64,000 nt of DNA, from assembly GCA_010093685.1 (NCBI GenBank), contig MU006225.1, positions 688,507 through 752,506 on the forward strand. Direction: 5' to 3'. The stretch is from Ophiobolus disseminans (taxonomy: Eukaryota; Ascomycota; Dothideomycetes; Pleosporales; Phaeosphaeriaceae). Below, in pieces: positions 52,675 through 64,000 of the stretch. The first letter of the stretch is position 1, and each line of letters starts with the position of its first letter. The position numbers and the translations under genes were made by a program. The notes under the pieces were generated by a model. It was not told the origin of the DNA. It ran no database searches and saw nothing but the letters and a program-made list of their open reading frames with translations.

Positions 52675-55525
52675 GTTGATGTTCGAAGGGTGCTGTATGG
52701 TTGTGTGTGTGTGTGTGAGAAAGCTGAAGGTGAAAAGGTTGTGAACGTTGGGTAACTTTGAAAAATCGCTAGACCTGCTGAGCGATGTAATGATTGTGGT
52801 GACAGTGGTCGTTACTGTGTCTGTCCGGTAGGATGCTGAATTCGATGATTGAGGTTGACGTTGGAGGCGTATGGAATCAGTGAGTCTAGCTCTTCGAAGA
52901 ACGCACAGCGATGAAAAATGAATGTGATACCTGCCACGGGCAAGATATAGAAGGACGAGAAAGAACGTGGAGGAGCTTCTGCGAAAGTGCTGTCGAGAGC
53001 CTGTGGTGGAGAAGAAACACGATGCGTCACCTTTAGACTATATAGCAGCCATAGAATGCCAGCCGCCTCCCTAGTCAAGAAACGAGTACGTGTAGCCCCG
53101 GGCCTAGGTGCCACAGCGGATCGTCAGCAAGCATAGGCTATTCGACAGCATGAGACACCTGAATGCGACCCTCCGGCTTGTGTGCCCGTCTTGGTCTAGC
53201 GGCAGGGGCGCAAGGACAGGATCTATGGTGCAACAGCATGCGAGCGGTCTAACGACAGCTTGCTCGGCAGGTACACATCCCAATCGATTGGCCCAAGGTT
53301 GTTCAGGTGGGAATTTGTTTCTGAAACAGATGGGAGGAGAAGGGCTCGGATGAGTTGCTATTGGTGCAGAGCCTTGTCCAGGGGTCGACGTCAAGTTTGG
53401 AGTGAGCGCCCGGCGGTCTGTGTTCCTGCAGGGTGGAAACTCCCTATCGATAGGGATAGCGAAGCCCAAGACGGGCCAGAGTGGAGCTATCGTCGCCTCC
53501 GTTTAACCTGAAACGTCGACGGTCTTCGCGATCATGGCTGTGCGCATTCCCATTCGCCACGTTCCACGTCTCGACGCACACTGGTATTGCGCGCCTGGCC
53601 GCTCGACGGCAAACCAGATTACGCTCTTCGCGTACTCTGCTGGGTTACTCAGGCCATGTGCGCCGCCGTGGTCGTGACGCAGGCGCGAAGGTCTTCGGTG
53701 CTGACCGCCCAGCTGCTGAGTCCGACAGCGCGATGGTGGCGGGCCATCGTGAAGACGTTGGAGCAGCGATATTGCAGGGTCCTGAGGACAAGGAAGCTTC
53801 ATGCGTGCCAGCATGGCTATCCTTTCTCATGCGCATGGTGTTTATTTTTGGGCCGCCTAGGCATTACCCATCGGTTCTTCTCAAGTTCCAAGGATACGAA
53901 ATCTGCAATTGAGACCTGTCTATTGTGAGCTCTGTTGCATGCACATAGATTGAGCTGAGAATGACGCCCTAATTGTGCGCATTACCTGCAGCTGTAGCGC
54001 TGTATCCGGGGAGTCGTGCCGCAGCATGGTGCACAACCCACCGGCGCGAATGCAGGCACCGAGAGGCTGTGTGCTGTGGCGTTCGGTTCCAGCCGGTCAG
54101 ATCGTCTAGTTCAGCTTGTGATGGAGACCGCCGCGTCGCATTCGCCGATCTCCCCACTGAATGGCTCATCATCGCGTTTCATGAAATTGTCGAGTGTGAA
54201 GAGCTCGATGATGATTGACAGAGGCAGCCTGCTAGTTGAGCGCATCTTCCTTCTCCACGGCTGATCAAGTGGGGCTGCAAAGGCTTGGTCTCGGAACCCC
54301 CGTTTACATGCCCGCAGCCACGGAGACTCATCAGCAACCCACCATCTGCTGGTGACTGCAGTCAGTGCGAGACATACAGATGACATGCTTCTTGCCCATT
54401 GCGAACCAACTTTCATGCACTCCAGGGCGCAGAAAGTGTGATGTTGGACATCCGTTAATGGCGCATCACTTTCCTTGCAACTCTCTGGACCGAGCAATGA
54501 CATGCGCCTGTGCCGCAGGTGAAATTGCTTCTACAGCGTCTTTCCTGGTGGTGTTGGGCGGAGTTGTGTGTTTTGCGATGAGGATGATAAGAAACTGAGG
54601 CACACATACCTTCAATTTCTTAGGCTCATTTGTAGCGTCTCTGATTCAAGGTGACTTTGGACGCTGGCATACAGCAAATGTTGATCCAACATTCTTGTGA
54701 AGTGAGATCTATCCCTACATGCGGATTGGTTCCAATGAAGTCACCTTCCTCTTACGCGCGTTCCCTCATGCCCCATTACATAATATAATAGCAAATAATA
54801 CCCACTTCAAGCTTTCTCGGATGCTCGATTATGTTGAAATGCTCTCATACCGTCAGGTAAGACCAAGAACTCAGCAATCAGCCAACTAATGTTGCCTTTC
54901 TCATCTGGAATCTTTGCTTTGGCCAAAAAACTACCCTGGGAGCTTCATCTGATCTTAGGATTTCAGCATACAGGCTATCCATTTTTCTAGAAAGTCTAGG
55001 ACTATGTTCCACACTCCGAAAAGCTGACCTTCTTGTTGCTATTCGCTGCCAAAAGCGGGAAGTAGTGGTCGCGATGTTGCTAATGACAAACCCAGGTCGC
55101 TTCTAATTTCCCAGCCATCCACACGGGTTGCAGAAACATGGCATGCCACACACTTCATCCCGAATGCTCAAGGTTGCTTGAGAGCCTCATAACATAGTTC
55201 GCATACACTTAGAACATATTCATCGCATCTGAAAATAAGCTTGCACTGTGCATTCCTGATGAACTCCAGCCCAAATTTCCTTTGCTTCGGCATTATCACT
55301 ACATTCGTCTAAATCAGCCCGCTCATCACAACCAATCTCCGTGCAGAACCACTTGTTGCATCGCACCGGCGTCTCCATGGGACGAAGACTAGCCCCTCAT
55401 GCCTGTGGTTCGTGCGGCACAACGCTAACGGGAGCAGGTGAACCGCCTTCGGATGTTTGATTAAACGTTAGTTTAGGTATTCCAGTGACTGTCCAAAGCC
55501 AACCTTCCCAGGCTCTTCAAGCAAT
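52675..55525. other. 2.85 kb gene-poor region
   Basis: Contains a (GT)n tract at about 52703-52718 in the LPMO 5' flank. Overlapping ORFs up to 143 codons (53481-53912) occur on both strands, with no domain, paired exon or signal peptide. The GC level is high between 53100 and 53800, so long chance ORFs are expected. I looked for tRNA A/B boxes around 53190 and found no fold. No supported gene. Confidence 0.45.
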
Positions 55526-58500
55526 CTATTGTACAGACCCTTTGTAGCCCTTCCGGAATAACGGCAGTTTTTGCTCCAGCCAAGTGGTCTTCATCCTCGT
55601 CCGCACAAAAGGGACCTTCTCGATGCCGATATGAACACGTCCATCTGCGCCAATGAAGTTTCCATATCCATACCGAGCATCGACTCGCTCAAGATGCTGC
55701 ATGCGCCCCTTTTTGTCAAGATGAGACGTCTTCGTCATATCCTGAACAGCCGCACTCGCCGCGAATAGAGCAACTACTGCAGCGATGGACGTCGGTAAGC
55801 GAGGAAGGTACTGCCCGGGCCGACGTGTGTAGACCCAGATCGCAACAATTACATAAGTGCAAAGAATTGCTTCGGAAATGATGAACATTGTTGGCGACAG
55901 AAATAGTCGCTGCTCCCGGTGGATTTGGTAGCCCTCCAGCAAAGGTGCTTCATCGTTATTGATCGGCACAAATAGATTTTTTCTATTTCTGCCAAGCCAT
56001 ATTGCGAAGAGCTTAGAGTATGCTTTATTAAGGGGGACCACCACATCGTCAAAAGTTGGAACGGGCTGGTTCGGATCCACGAGCTGGGTGCTGTTGTTTT
56101 CATGGATCATGAAGTAATTCAAGGGATCAGTTGCGCCAGTCTCGTTGTGCCAGGCGTAAGCGAACGTTCCCCGGAACAGGTAGAGATTAGACTGGCCTAT
56201 CAGGTTGATAGGATCATTGCTGAAAAGCCGCGGGGAAGGATCCGCATCGTTGGCATCCAGCACAATATCATCAGCAGGATGCTGTAACCGTCCAGCTGCG
56301 TTGAATTGAATCGAAGCAGTCCCTGTGATCAATCTTGGTTGGCAATGAACGAAGATAGTGTTGTCCTCGCCTAAGGGAGTATCTTTCTCCAAAAGACACT
56401 TGCCCTGAGGCCCGCGTATCCATCCCATCACTATTGAACCCATGCAAACATCCGCCTCGTGTTGTGTTGAATTTTCCCGTGCCTTGAGCGCAACAGTCAT
56501 CTCGAGGGCACTGCGTTCGTTTATGCATTTCTGTATCGGCATGTACTCACGGTTGTAACATACGACGTTTCCGGAGTCGCTTGATATGTTTACGGTGATA
56601 GAGGCAACCTCAACTTTCATTTTTGCAACAAAGTTTTTACCCCATTGCAACTGCTTGCAGTCTAGCGTCGCACCTAATGCTTTTGTCTTGGCTTCGAAAC
56701 GTGTTGCATTCGATTGCTCAAGATCAGGGCCCTCGGAGAATACGGGTAGATAGAACATCTTATCGTCGGTCCATGCTGGTAATGATGTGTTTCGCGAGTG
56801 ATTTGAGTCGGCGATTAGAAACTGATCCCGTCCGTCGCCTCCCCTGTATGCACCTGATATGACAGTGGAGCCGAATTCTCCCACATCACTTGGGCCTATA
56901 CTTCCATTGATATGAACGAATTTGAAGTCCAACGGAGGCCGGAATGATGTGGGGTATTGGATGTCGATGGATTTCTGGTTGAACAGCCCAGCGAACGCAA
57001 CGGCGAGCAAGTTGGCCAGTAGTGCCATTGCACATACGGCCGCGAGGACAAAATGCCTTGACTTCAATGCTTTGAAGACAACGAGCTGAGGCGGAAGGGA
57101 GCTATAATCAAGCTCAATTGACTTCCTCGCTTTGGCGTTGCAGCTCCGCAGTTCCTCTAGCGGTTGTAGCATGCAAAGCAATCGGTTGATCAATATCCAC
57201 ATAGGCTCAATCATGGTAGCGAGCGCAGTAGGGGTGTAGTTTTCGAGGAGATTCTGTACGATGGTATTTGAACTCGGCAATGGCAGGCCTGTCAGTTGTC
57301 AGAAAACTTGTAACGTCTCATGGCAATGATTGGCTACAGGTTCAAATGAGCGATTCTGGTGAACATACCTTGCAAGTGAGCCAGGCTATAAATGATTCCT
57401 AATAGAACGGCGAGGATTATGAACAATGCGATGAACGGCAAAGCCACCCAGCGACTAAATTCAATCGGCCGGACAGGTTTCGCGATGCTTGCCGGGTTAT
57501 CCAAGGCCTGCTGGTTTGGCTCCTCGGAGGCGACAAAGGTTGTGATACTATAAGCAGATCAGTAAGATCTATGTTCCGCATTGCTAGATTATCACTTACA
57601 TTGAGCCTGTTCCATCGTGCACCAGTTTATACCGCTTACACCCAATGACCCCTTGAACATCTTCCATTGTACAGCAGTCCACCTTCGCCAAGTCCGAGAG
57701 TAAAGGTTGACTGTCTGCAACTAAAGCCATGACGCTCGCTATGGTGCTTGGATCGTATTGCAGATTTCTTTGTCGGATAAGCGATAGTATCAGTAGCGCG
57801 ATGGTGGCTATCGACACTACTCCAAGAAGGCCTACGACGACGTGAACGAAGACCGGCTCAAGTACGACTGCTTCAGTGGTGATGGTTTGCAGGCCTTGGA
57901 CTTTTTTTGTTTGTGGAGAACCAAAGTTCAAAACATCCACCATCGCTCGAGCAAAAATCAATCGGTAAGCGTCAGCATACGCTGTACTCAAGATACGCCA
58001 GTCGAGGTAGTCTTCCCAAGGACGAGTTCCGATACCGATGGCTAATCCTGTCATGGGTGGCAGGAAAGAGCCGCTGCCGCTGGTAATGCTTAGATTCGTT
58101 TCCGCGACTAGATCCCAATATTTAGGGGCAGACGCGCCCGGCACAATCTTATTACCCTGCCGGTTATCGACAAACTTTTGATATCCAAAGGTGTTGGCAC
58201 TCAAATATGTTTCAAACGATGTGGTATTGAAAACATGCCATTCAAGCGGCTGTCTCGGAGCTAGTGGCTCTGTTCTAAGCGGGGCTTTCGTTTCCGTATC
58301 AACAGTGGCAGAAACTTCTTGCCGCCAATATCGCGCTTGGCAGAAAACAGCAGTAGATTTTTGAGGTGGGTCTTCCGCTCGGATCTGCACAACAGGTTAG
58401 CTGTATACAATGTACAGAAGTGCAAACGCGATTGCCAGTGATTTTGTCGATACAAAGACTGTAGGATCGCTGGCAACTTATCGGAGTATGACATGCGATG

Positions 58501-59751
58501 ATCCGAAAGGCAAGCGGTGTTTAGCAGTGGCGTGTATGCGTACCTTTGACTTGGCAAACGCTGCGTAGAACGTTGTATTCTCGCTTTCTGGACACCTACT
58601 ACTTAGATAATAATCAGCTCTTTCACCGCTGTGGTATCCGATATACTGGCCAGTATATTGTTTGATGGAGGTAATGCCAGTACTGCCAGCAGAGTCCTCC
58701 CCTATTGTCAAATTACCGTCGAGCTTGCCGGCGGCGACTGTGCAGCCGTTGGTAGAGGAGTGAGAATACAGGGTGGTCACATTCTTCGATCCTTGCGAGC
58801 TTAGTTTCGTAAAGTATTTAGGAATAGCCTCCTCACAATCCAGATTGAGGGAGTACATAGTAGTCGGCGCAGTGTATGTACCATCCGCGAAGACACTCCC
58901 TTCATCGTCTGACTGGAACGGAGCTAAGGTATAATTACGTGCCATGTATGGAGGCAGAGTTTCGTTGAGAGCCGCGATGCCATAGGTCGACTGCGGATAT
59001 AGACGTAGACTTCCTGGTTGGCGATCCACTGGCATGGAAGAGGTCGGTATAGCAAAGGTCATGTTCGTGGTGATCGTCACACTTCGAATCGAAAAGATAC
59101 CCGCTTGCGTTGGCACGACGCCCCACGTTACGAGGACGACGGTTAGAGAAGCCCAAAATACAGGCCAATGTCTGTCCCCGTCAGCCAGTCCTTGGGTACT
59201 GATTGCATGTGCACGTACCGGTCTTTGAACGCTCTAAACGGAACCAACGGGATGAAAGAGAAGGGGTACTGTAGAAGCAACGAATCTTTACCCAATGCTC
59301 CATTTTCCTTACTCAATTGATAGTATGGCTCCATTCGCTTCGTCTCCAGATCGATCCATGACCAGTAAATGCTGAAAATAACAGCGAGGATCGTGGGAAA
59401 GTACAGGTAGAGGAAGGTTCGGCTCAACGGTAAATCGTTGATCTTAGGTGCGAAGATTAGGCCGTTATCACGCTGACTTCTAAACAACAGAAACTCGAGG
59501 AGCGCAATGAGACTCCAGCAAATGGCGATGGTGAATATTAGGACTGGTGTTCGGAGTGCTAGAGGCTTCCAGTTTTTCGGGTTCGATCCTAAGAGGTTCC
59601 AAGATTATCAGTACCGTCTATAGAAGATCTGCAAGTGCAACATACCGTGTATCTCAGTGCATCGTGAAACGAAAGTATTTTTGGGGTTCAAATCGCCTGT
59701 GCGGACGGTAATCGTTGACGCCTCCCTGGTAAATGCGGCGCTGCCGGTCAT
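55526..59751 (-). CDS. Large multi-pass membrane protein, DUF3433 family
   Basis: Six exons: 59751-59646, 59588-59219, 59171-58544, 58384-57600, 57547-57369 and 57288-55526. These give 1276 aa with every phase closing. The N-terminus is soluble (TREASTITVRTGDL), then NPKNWKPLALRTPVLIFTIAICWSLIALLEFLLF opens the first TM bundle. Two extracellular-type loops rich in N-x-S/T follow, each preceded and followed by TM segments. The hallmark block is NTIVQNLLENYTPTALATMIEPMWILINRLLCMLQPLEELR at the start of exon 6. This two-fold repeated layout is typical of DUF3433 proteins, which are abundant in Pezizomycotina. Function unknown; plasma-membrane or endomembrane location is inferred. Confidence 0.88.
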
Positions 59752-60500
59752 TTTGGAAGTTAGTGAGAGGCGACGGTGTGAAAAGAAATAATGAATAGCA
59801 AAAGCACCAAGTAGAGAAATACCAAACCGCAAATGCGGGAGTATGCACGGCGTCTCCAAAACATTGTCGTGGCTGCATACTTAAGAACGCTTTCTGATAG
59901 CCTAAGCGCCCGGGGTGAGCGTTACGCGCTGCTGCGCCGCATCAACCAATGCTGTCCTCTCATTTCACAGCTAGGCTTGACATAGTAAAGCACGACTCGA
60001 GCAATCAAGATCCACCAAGCCGGAAGGAGCTACTGCGTCTATCGTGCGATGAGCGGGAGCGATTTGTTCCTAATAGGAATTGTGGCGGTGTTTGCGATAC
60101 GCCCGACAGCGCATGCTGCTAAATTTAAGAGACACGACGAAAACTAAGCAGTATCTCAACAAATTTGCCTGTTGCAAAAGATCAAACCTGGCAGGTGCTA
60201 CGTGTTTGAAGACGATGGTTCAGGTGCACAAGACGATAGAACTCTCCATTGCCCGGAATACGGTACCGGTACCGGTAGGTGCACGGACAACAGAAACCTC
60301 GTCTGCCCGGAATAGGGCCATGACATGCTTTGTCGACAGAACGTACACCCGCGCACCTCCTCGTGCTCTGTGTCTGGTGTGTGGCTACGAAGAGCATTGA
60401 GACCTGAAGCCTAAACGAAAATAATGCTTAGCGGAAAGCACCGACCTCTCGCCGCCTGTGTCTGTCAGTAAGAGGCGGTAGTGAATGAAGCTTGTTGCAC
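59752..60500. other. Intergenic region
   Basis: 749 bp between the DUF3433 start and the 3' end of the reductase gene. A short GGTACCGGTACCGGT element lies at about 60262. No gene recognised. Confidence 0.4.
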
Positions 60501-61546
60501 TCACCACCACGTCTTGAAGTCTACTGTGCTCACGTCAATACCGAGCTCTTGCAGTGCCTTCGTGTCTAGATGGCAATCATAGGGCCTGATCGTGCCATCT
60601 TTCGAATCTTCCTCCGGCCGATGGGGCATCATCCCATCCACCGGAAGACACATTATGTCTGCGAAAGTTTGGCAGATCTGCCATTTTGTCATCTGATCTT
60701 CAGATGTGAAATGTAAGATGCTAAACAGATTGCGATTGCTAAGATCCAACATCGTTAGTGTTTAAAGCCGCCAAGGCTAACGCAAGGTGCGACTTACGCA
60801 TTCACTGGGTCGAGATAAAGCTTCGAGATGTCTCGGCAGACTCTACCAACATCCTGGGTGTTGGTAGGGAATCGAAGGGCATAGTCGTCGACCTGGATTC
60901 TTGGCTGTCCCTCTTTGAGCTTCTGAGCGGCCCATAGCTGGGACATGAGCACATTCACTGCACTGTCCTTTGGCTCATCGCATGATCCGTACAACACGGG
61001 AACGCGCAGTACAACGACCTTGTTCATAGCGCCTGCTGTACTCGCTACATCCAGAACAGCCTTCTCACCCTCAAGCTTCGTCTGACCGTACACATTCGGC
61101 GGATTTGGAGATGAGTCAGGTTTGTATGGCGCTTCGCCAGGCTTCCCCGAAAATACGTAATCTGTTGAGATATAGATAAGAAATATGCCTCGAGATGTCG
61201 TGGCCTGGGCCAATGCTTTGCTGGAATGTACGTTGAGTTTTCGCGCTGCCTCTGGATTTGCAGTACACGAGTCCGGGAAACGATTCGCGGCACAGTGCAC
61301 AACGACGTGCGGCTCTACTTCATCTAGTACCCGTCCGATTGCTTCTTGATCGAGGATATCAAGTTTGACGACGTCGGGTGAACTGATGCGGTTATGACCG
61401 GTCCCTACTGACTTCCAGCCATCCAGAAAGAATTGGCGCTGCACTTGCCGCCCAAGCAGACCACTTGCTTACACAGTCAGTTAGCCTGTGGTTGAAAGAC
61501 CTTGTGGCACAGCGTTACCTCCAGTAACGAGCGCCGTCCGTGACAT
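60501..61546 (-). CDS. RmlD/MAT2B-like NAD(P)-dependent reductase
   Basis: Extended SDR of the RmlD substrate-binding family. The eukaryotic relatives are the regulatory beta subunit of methionine adenosyltransferase (MAT2B). Exons 61546-61519, 61467-60798 and 60738-60501 give 311 aa. The 28 bp first exon encodes MSRTALVTG and joins SGLLGRQV to make the TGxxGxxG motif. Other landmarks are HVVVHCAANRFPD, ISTDYVFSGKPGEAPY and YGQTKLEGEKAVL, with YxxxK catalysis-type residues. Whether it is an enzyme or a MAT regulator cannot be told here. It is divergent from CFIm25 with about 240 bp between starts. Confidence 0.88.
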
Positions 61547-61789
61547 GCTGCACGCGTCAAACGTAAGATAGTTGAGTATGTCGGACGATATCAATGTTTC
61601 GATTCGCAGTGCGGCGAGGGTGGAGACCGGAAACTTACGATAGGCGAAGGGTGAAGGGTGACGGCCCCGGGGTGCCTAGCGGCATCACGTGAGAGCGGGA
61701 GCGTCAGTCAGATCCCTGTCATCTCTCCGCGACCGCTCAATTGTCGCGCTCGCATTGCTCCACACTTTCACCACCACCACACATTCACA

Positions 61790-62755
61790 ATGTCTACCAT
61801 AACACAGCAAGCTTCACAAAGCTCGTACCCGTACGTACATTTATTCACGATTCGTTTGAAGTATCAGCTAACATATCTCAGCCCCATTCTACCCAAAGAC
61901 TTCAACGCAAACCAGCCCAAGACCATCCGCCTCTACCCTCTCAGTAACTACACCTTCGGAACTAAGGATGGCCAGCCCGAAGAGGACCCTTCCGTCCTCG
62001 CACGACTAAAGCGGCTCGAGGAACACTACCAAGAGCATGGCATGCGACGAACATGTGAAGGCATCTTGGTCTGCCACGAACACAACCACCCTCACATCCT
62101 CATGCTACAGATCGCAAATGCCTTCTTCAAATTGTGAGCTTCTTGCGTTCAGTTCAAACAGAGGCAGTGCTGACATCAGCAGACCTGGCGACTACCTACG
62201 CGCCGAAGACGACGAGATCGAGGGCTTCAAGGCAAGGCTGAACGAGCGTCTAGCACCAGTTGGCACACAATTCACAGGCGAGGGGGTCAACGATGAGTGG
62301 CAGGTTGGCGACACATTGGCGCAGTGGTGGCGGCCCAACTTCGAGACCTTTATGTACCCATTCATCCCTGCGCACGTCACCCGGCCAAAGGAGTGTAAGA
62401 AACTCTACTTCATCCAGCTTCCACGCAGCAGTACGTCACACATTCATCCGTATATGGAGCTCATACTAATGACATCACAGAGGTACTCAGCGTCCCGAAG
62501 AACATGAAGCTACTTGCAGTCCCCCTCTTCGAATTGTACGATAACACCGCACGTTATGGGCCCCAGCTCTCAGCCATTCCCCACCTCCTCTCGCGCTACA
62601 ATTTCGAATTCGTTGACGAAGAAGGCAACGTTGCAGCCATGACCCCCGGCGTCGGACCCCCAGAGGGCGTACACACGAAGGTCCTAGCAGGCGGAGAGGA
62701 CGTGAGGATGGATGCGACTGGAGACGGCACGGGCAGCGACATTACGTTATCGTAG
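61790..62755 (+). CDS. Cleavage factor Im 25 kDa subunit (NUDT21/CPSF5 homologue)
   Basis: RNA-binding Nudix-fold subunit of pre-mRNA 3'-end processing in the nucleus. Exons 61790-61830, 61882-62133, 62183-62430 and 62481-62755 give 271 aa. Landmarks are TIRLYPLSNYTFGTK, MRRTCEGILVCHEHNHPHILMLQ and FFKLPGDYL (across intron 2). WQVGDTLAQWWRPNFETFMYPFIPAHVTRPKECKKLYFIQLP and NMKLLAVPLFELYDNTARYGPQLSAIPHLLSRYNF follow. The Nudix box lacks the catalytic Glu set, as in all CFIm25 proteins. An extra C-terminal tail of about 40 residues is longer than the human protein. Confidence 0.95.
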
Positions 62756-64000
62756 ATCGCACCCCGTCCTCTCATTTTCTTGGCTATAATCTAGGCGCTA
62801 ATGCATGGGAGGTGTTAGGCGTTCTCGGCTCGATCTTGGACTTGTGAACGAGACTTTGCCAGGAAGCTCAGCTCGCACGGTGTTGCAGATCGAGTCCTCA
62901 ATGAGGGAGTCGTTGAAGTTGGAGGAAAGGCATCGTCTTAGAGCGTTACATGATGTATAGAGAGGGTGTACAGACCGCTAGCGACGTTGTGGCAGGCTGA
63001 AGAGTAGGAAGAAATGAATTTCATGCCGCGTTCTCAACCATGCATTCTCTGCTACATGATCATATAAAGACCTGTCTACCCTCAGGTCTCTGTTAGTCTT
63101 CGTTTAACATCCCCAAATAATTGTGAGAATATACGGGCTTGCTGAATAAGAAGCGGTTAATGATCAACGTGGACCCTTAATGATTCGCCTCTTTGGCTGA
63201 AAGCTTCCTGCGGATGTACGCCTGACAAATCTACGTGATGTTCTCGCGCATAATATTTGCAGACGGAGGTCTTTCCAGCCATATATAGCATGCAGCATAG
63301 AGCTTTTCGAATACCCCGTGATGGGGGGTATGTTGAAGAAATAAGTCCTTTGGAACGCGGAGCGTTTCATAGCATTGACTGAAGCTTCAGCTCCGAAGCT
63401 CCGAAGCTGCAGAGTATATAGGCTAATCTTCTATCTGGCCTTATAGAACAATCTGATTAAGTCATAACTTCTAATAATCTTGAAGCCCTCTTTGCTTCAA
63501 TAGCAGAATGATATACACGTGAAGATATATGTTGTATGGATATAAGTAGAGAGAAAGTATCTGGAGCCTACGCGACGTTGTTCGCCATACTACACAGTGT
63601 GCGCTTTCTCCCGGTGCTCCGTGAACTCTGTACCATTGCCAGCGAATATCATGCCGTCTCTCTAACAATAGAATGCTACCTTAGGGCCTCCGTCCCCCTG
63701 CTTCTTCATAACATCAATAATATGATCTCTGTCGGATCACAGGTATTAGTAGGTACGTGGGCTGCCCAACGCTGCCCAACAAGCCGACGCAATCCTACTT
63801 CGGCTCTACTTGTCTCAGAGCATGTACACCTCCGTAGCACCCTCACGTAGCATCAAGTCAAACCATCATCGAACAGAATGCATTCATAGTTATTGTTATT
63901 CCTTTCACTAGTGAGCCTTCCAACAATCTCGATGTAACCATGTTCTGTCCCCTCCGGCGGTTGCGACAACGGGAATAAAACGGCATCAGTCACGACCACA
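62756..64000. other. 3' end of window, no gene recognised
   Basis: 1.2 kb, AT-rich after 63100. A short array of TCCGAAGC/GAAGCTTC units lies at 63380-63415. ORFs are under 105 codons and featureless. A gene may begin beyond the edge. Confidence 0.4.

Noticed and set aside
53160..53260. tRNA-like A box (TGGTCTAGCGGCAGG)
   Set aside because: No matching B box and no cloverleaf could be drawn.
53481..53912. 143-codon ORF as a gene
   Set aside because: GC-rich region with overlapping ORFs in other frames, no domain, no signal and biased low-complexity composition.

Overview
This window is eukaryotic, from a filamentous ascomycete (Pezizomycotina, most likely a Dothideomycete). The evidence is 50-70 bp GT..AG introns with CTAAC/CTGAC branch sites, calcineurin A, a DUF3433 membrane protein, an AA11-type LPMO, HET-domain genes, fungal NLRs and many 'LPxELRxxIY' F-box-like proteins. 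There are no operons. Exon coordinates were worked out by hand from splice sites and frame continuity.

Layout. 0.3-7.5 kb: SLX1, thymidylate kinase, three F-box-like proteins and an Ayr1-like SDR. 7.5-14.9 kb: secreted GMC oxidoreductase, another F-box-like protein, nitronate monooxygenase, two tiny membrane proteins and a broken F-box-like gene. 15.3-25.6 kb: accessory cell-death island (below). 25.9-31.1 kb: YdeI-like protein, two convergent broken paralogues and a conserved unknown. 32.5-39.7 kb: GST, then a probable sulfonate-scavenging group (Jlp1/TauD-type dioxygenase, FAD monooxygenase, Dal5/Soa1-type transporter) with a CYS3-like site in the shared promoter. 40.1-45.6 kb: two tandem HET genes, the first dead. 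45.8-62.8 kb: mostly conserved genes (mitochondrial protein, calcineurin A, LPMO, DUF3433 protein, RmlD/MAT2B-like reductase, CFIm25) with a 2.85 kb gene-poor stretch.

Most notable is 16.7-25.1 kb. An NLR of PP-motif/NB-ARC/TPR architecture (PNT1-like) is divergent from a HeLo-like gene whose C-terminus carries the same amyloid-type motif (HELLP-like). This matches the fungal amyloid-signalling pair proposed to be related to necroptosis: the NLR senses and templates, the HeLo-like protein executes at the membrane. The HELLP-like gene has four in-frame stops, all TAA or TAG, as expected from C-to-T changes at CpA (RIP-like). A second NLR copy lies inverted on the far side of a Tc1/mariner transposon. 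It has stops, a frameshift and a 311 bp MITE with terminal inverted repeats inserted in its coding sequence. The intact NLR has a 625 bp assembly gap exactly in its 126 bp TPR repeats.

Conserved genes here are intact, while F-box-like, HET, NLR and HELLP families carry stops and frameshifts. That is the pattern of RIP-active, duplicated accessory DNA in a fungal genome.
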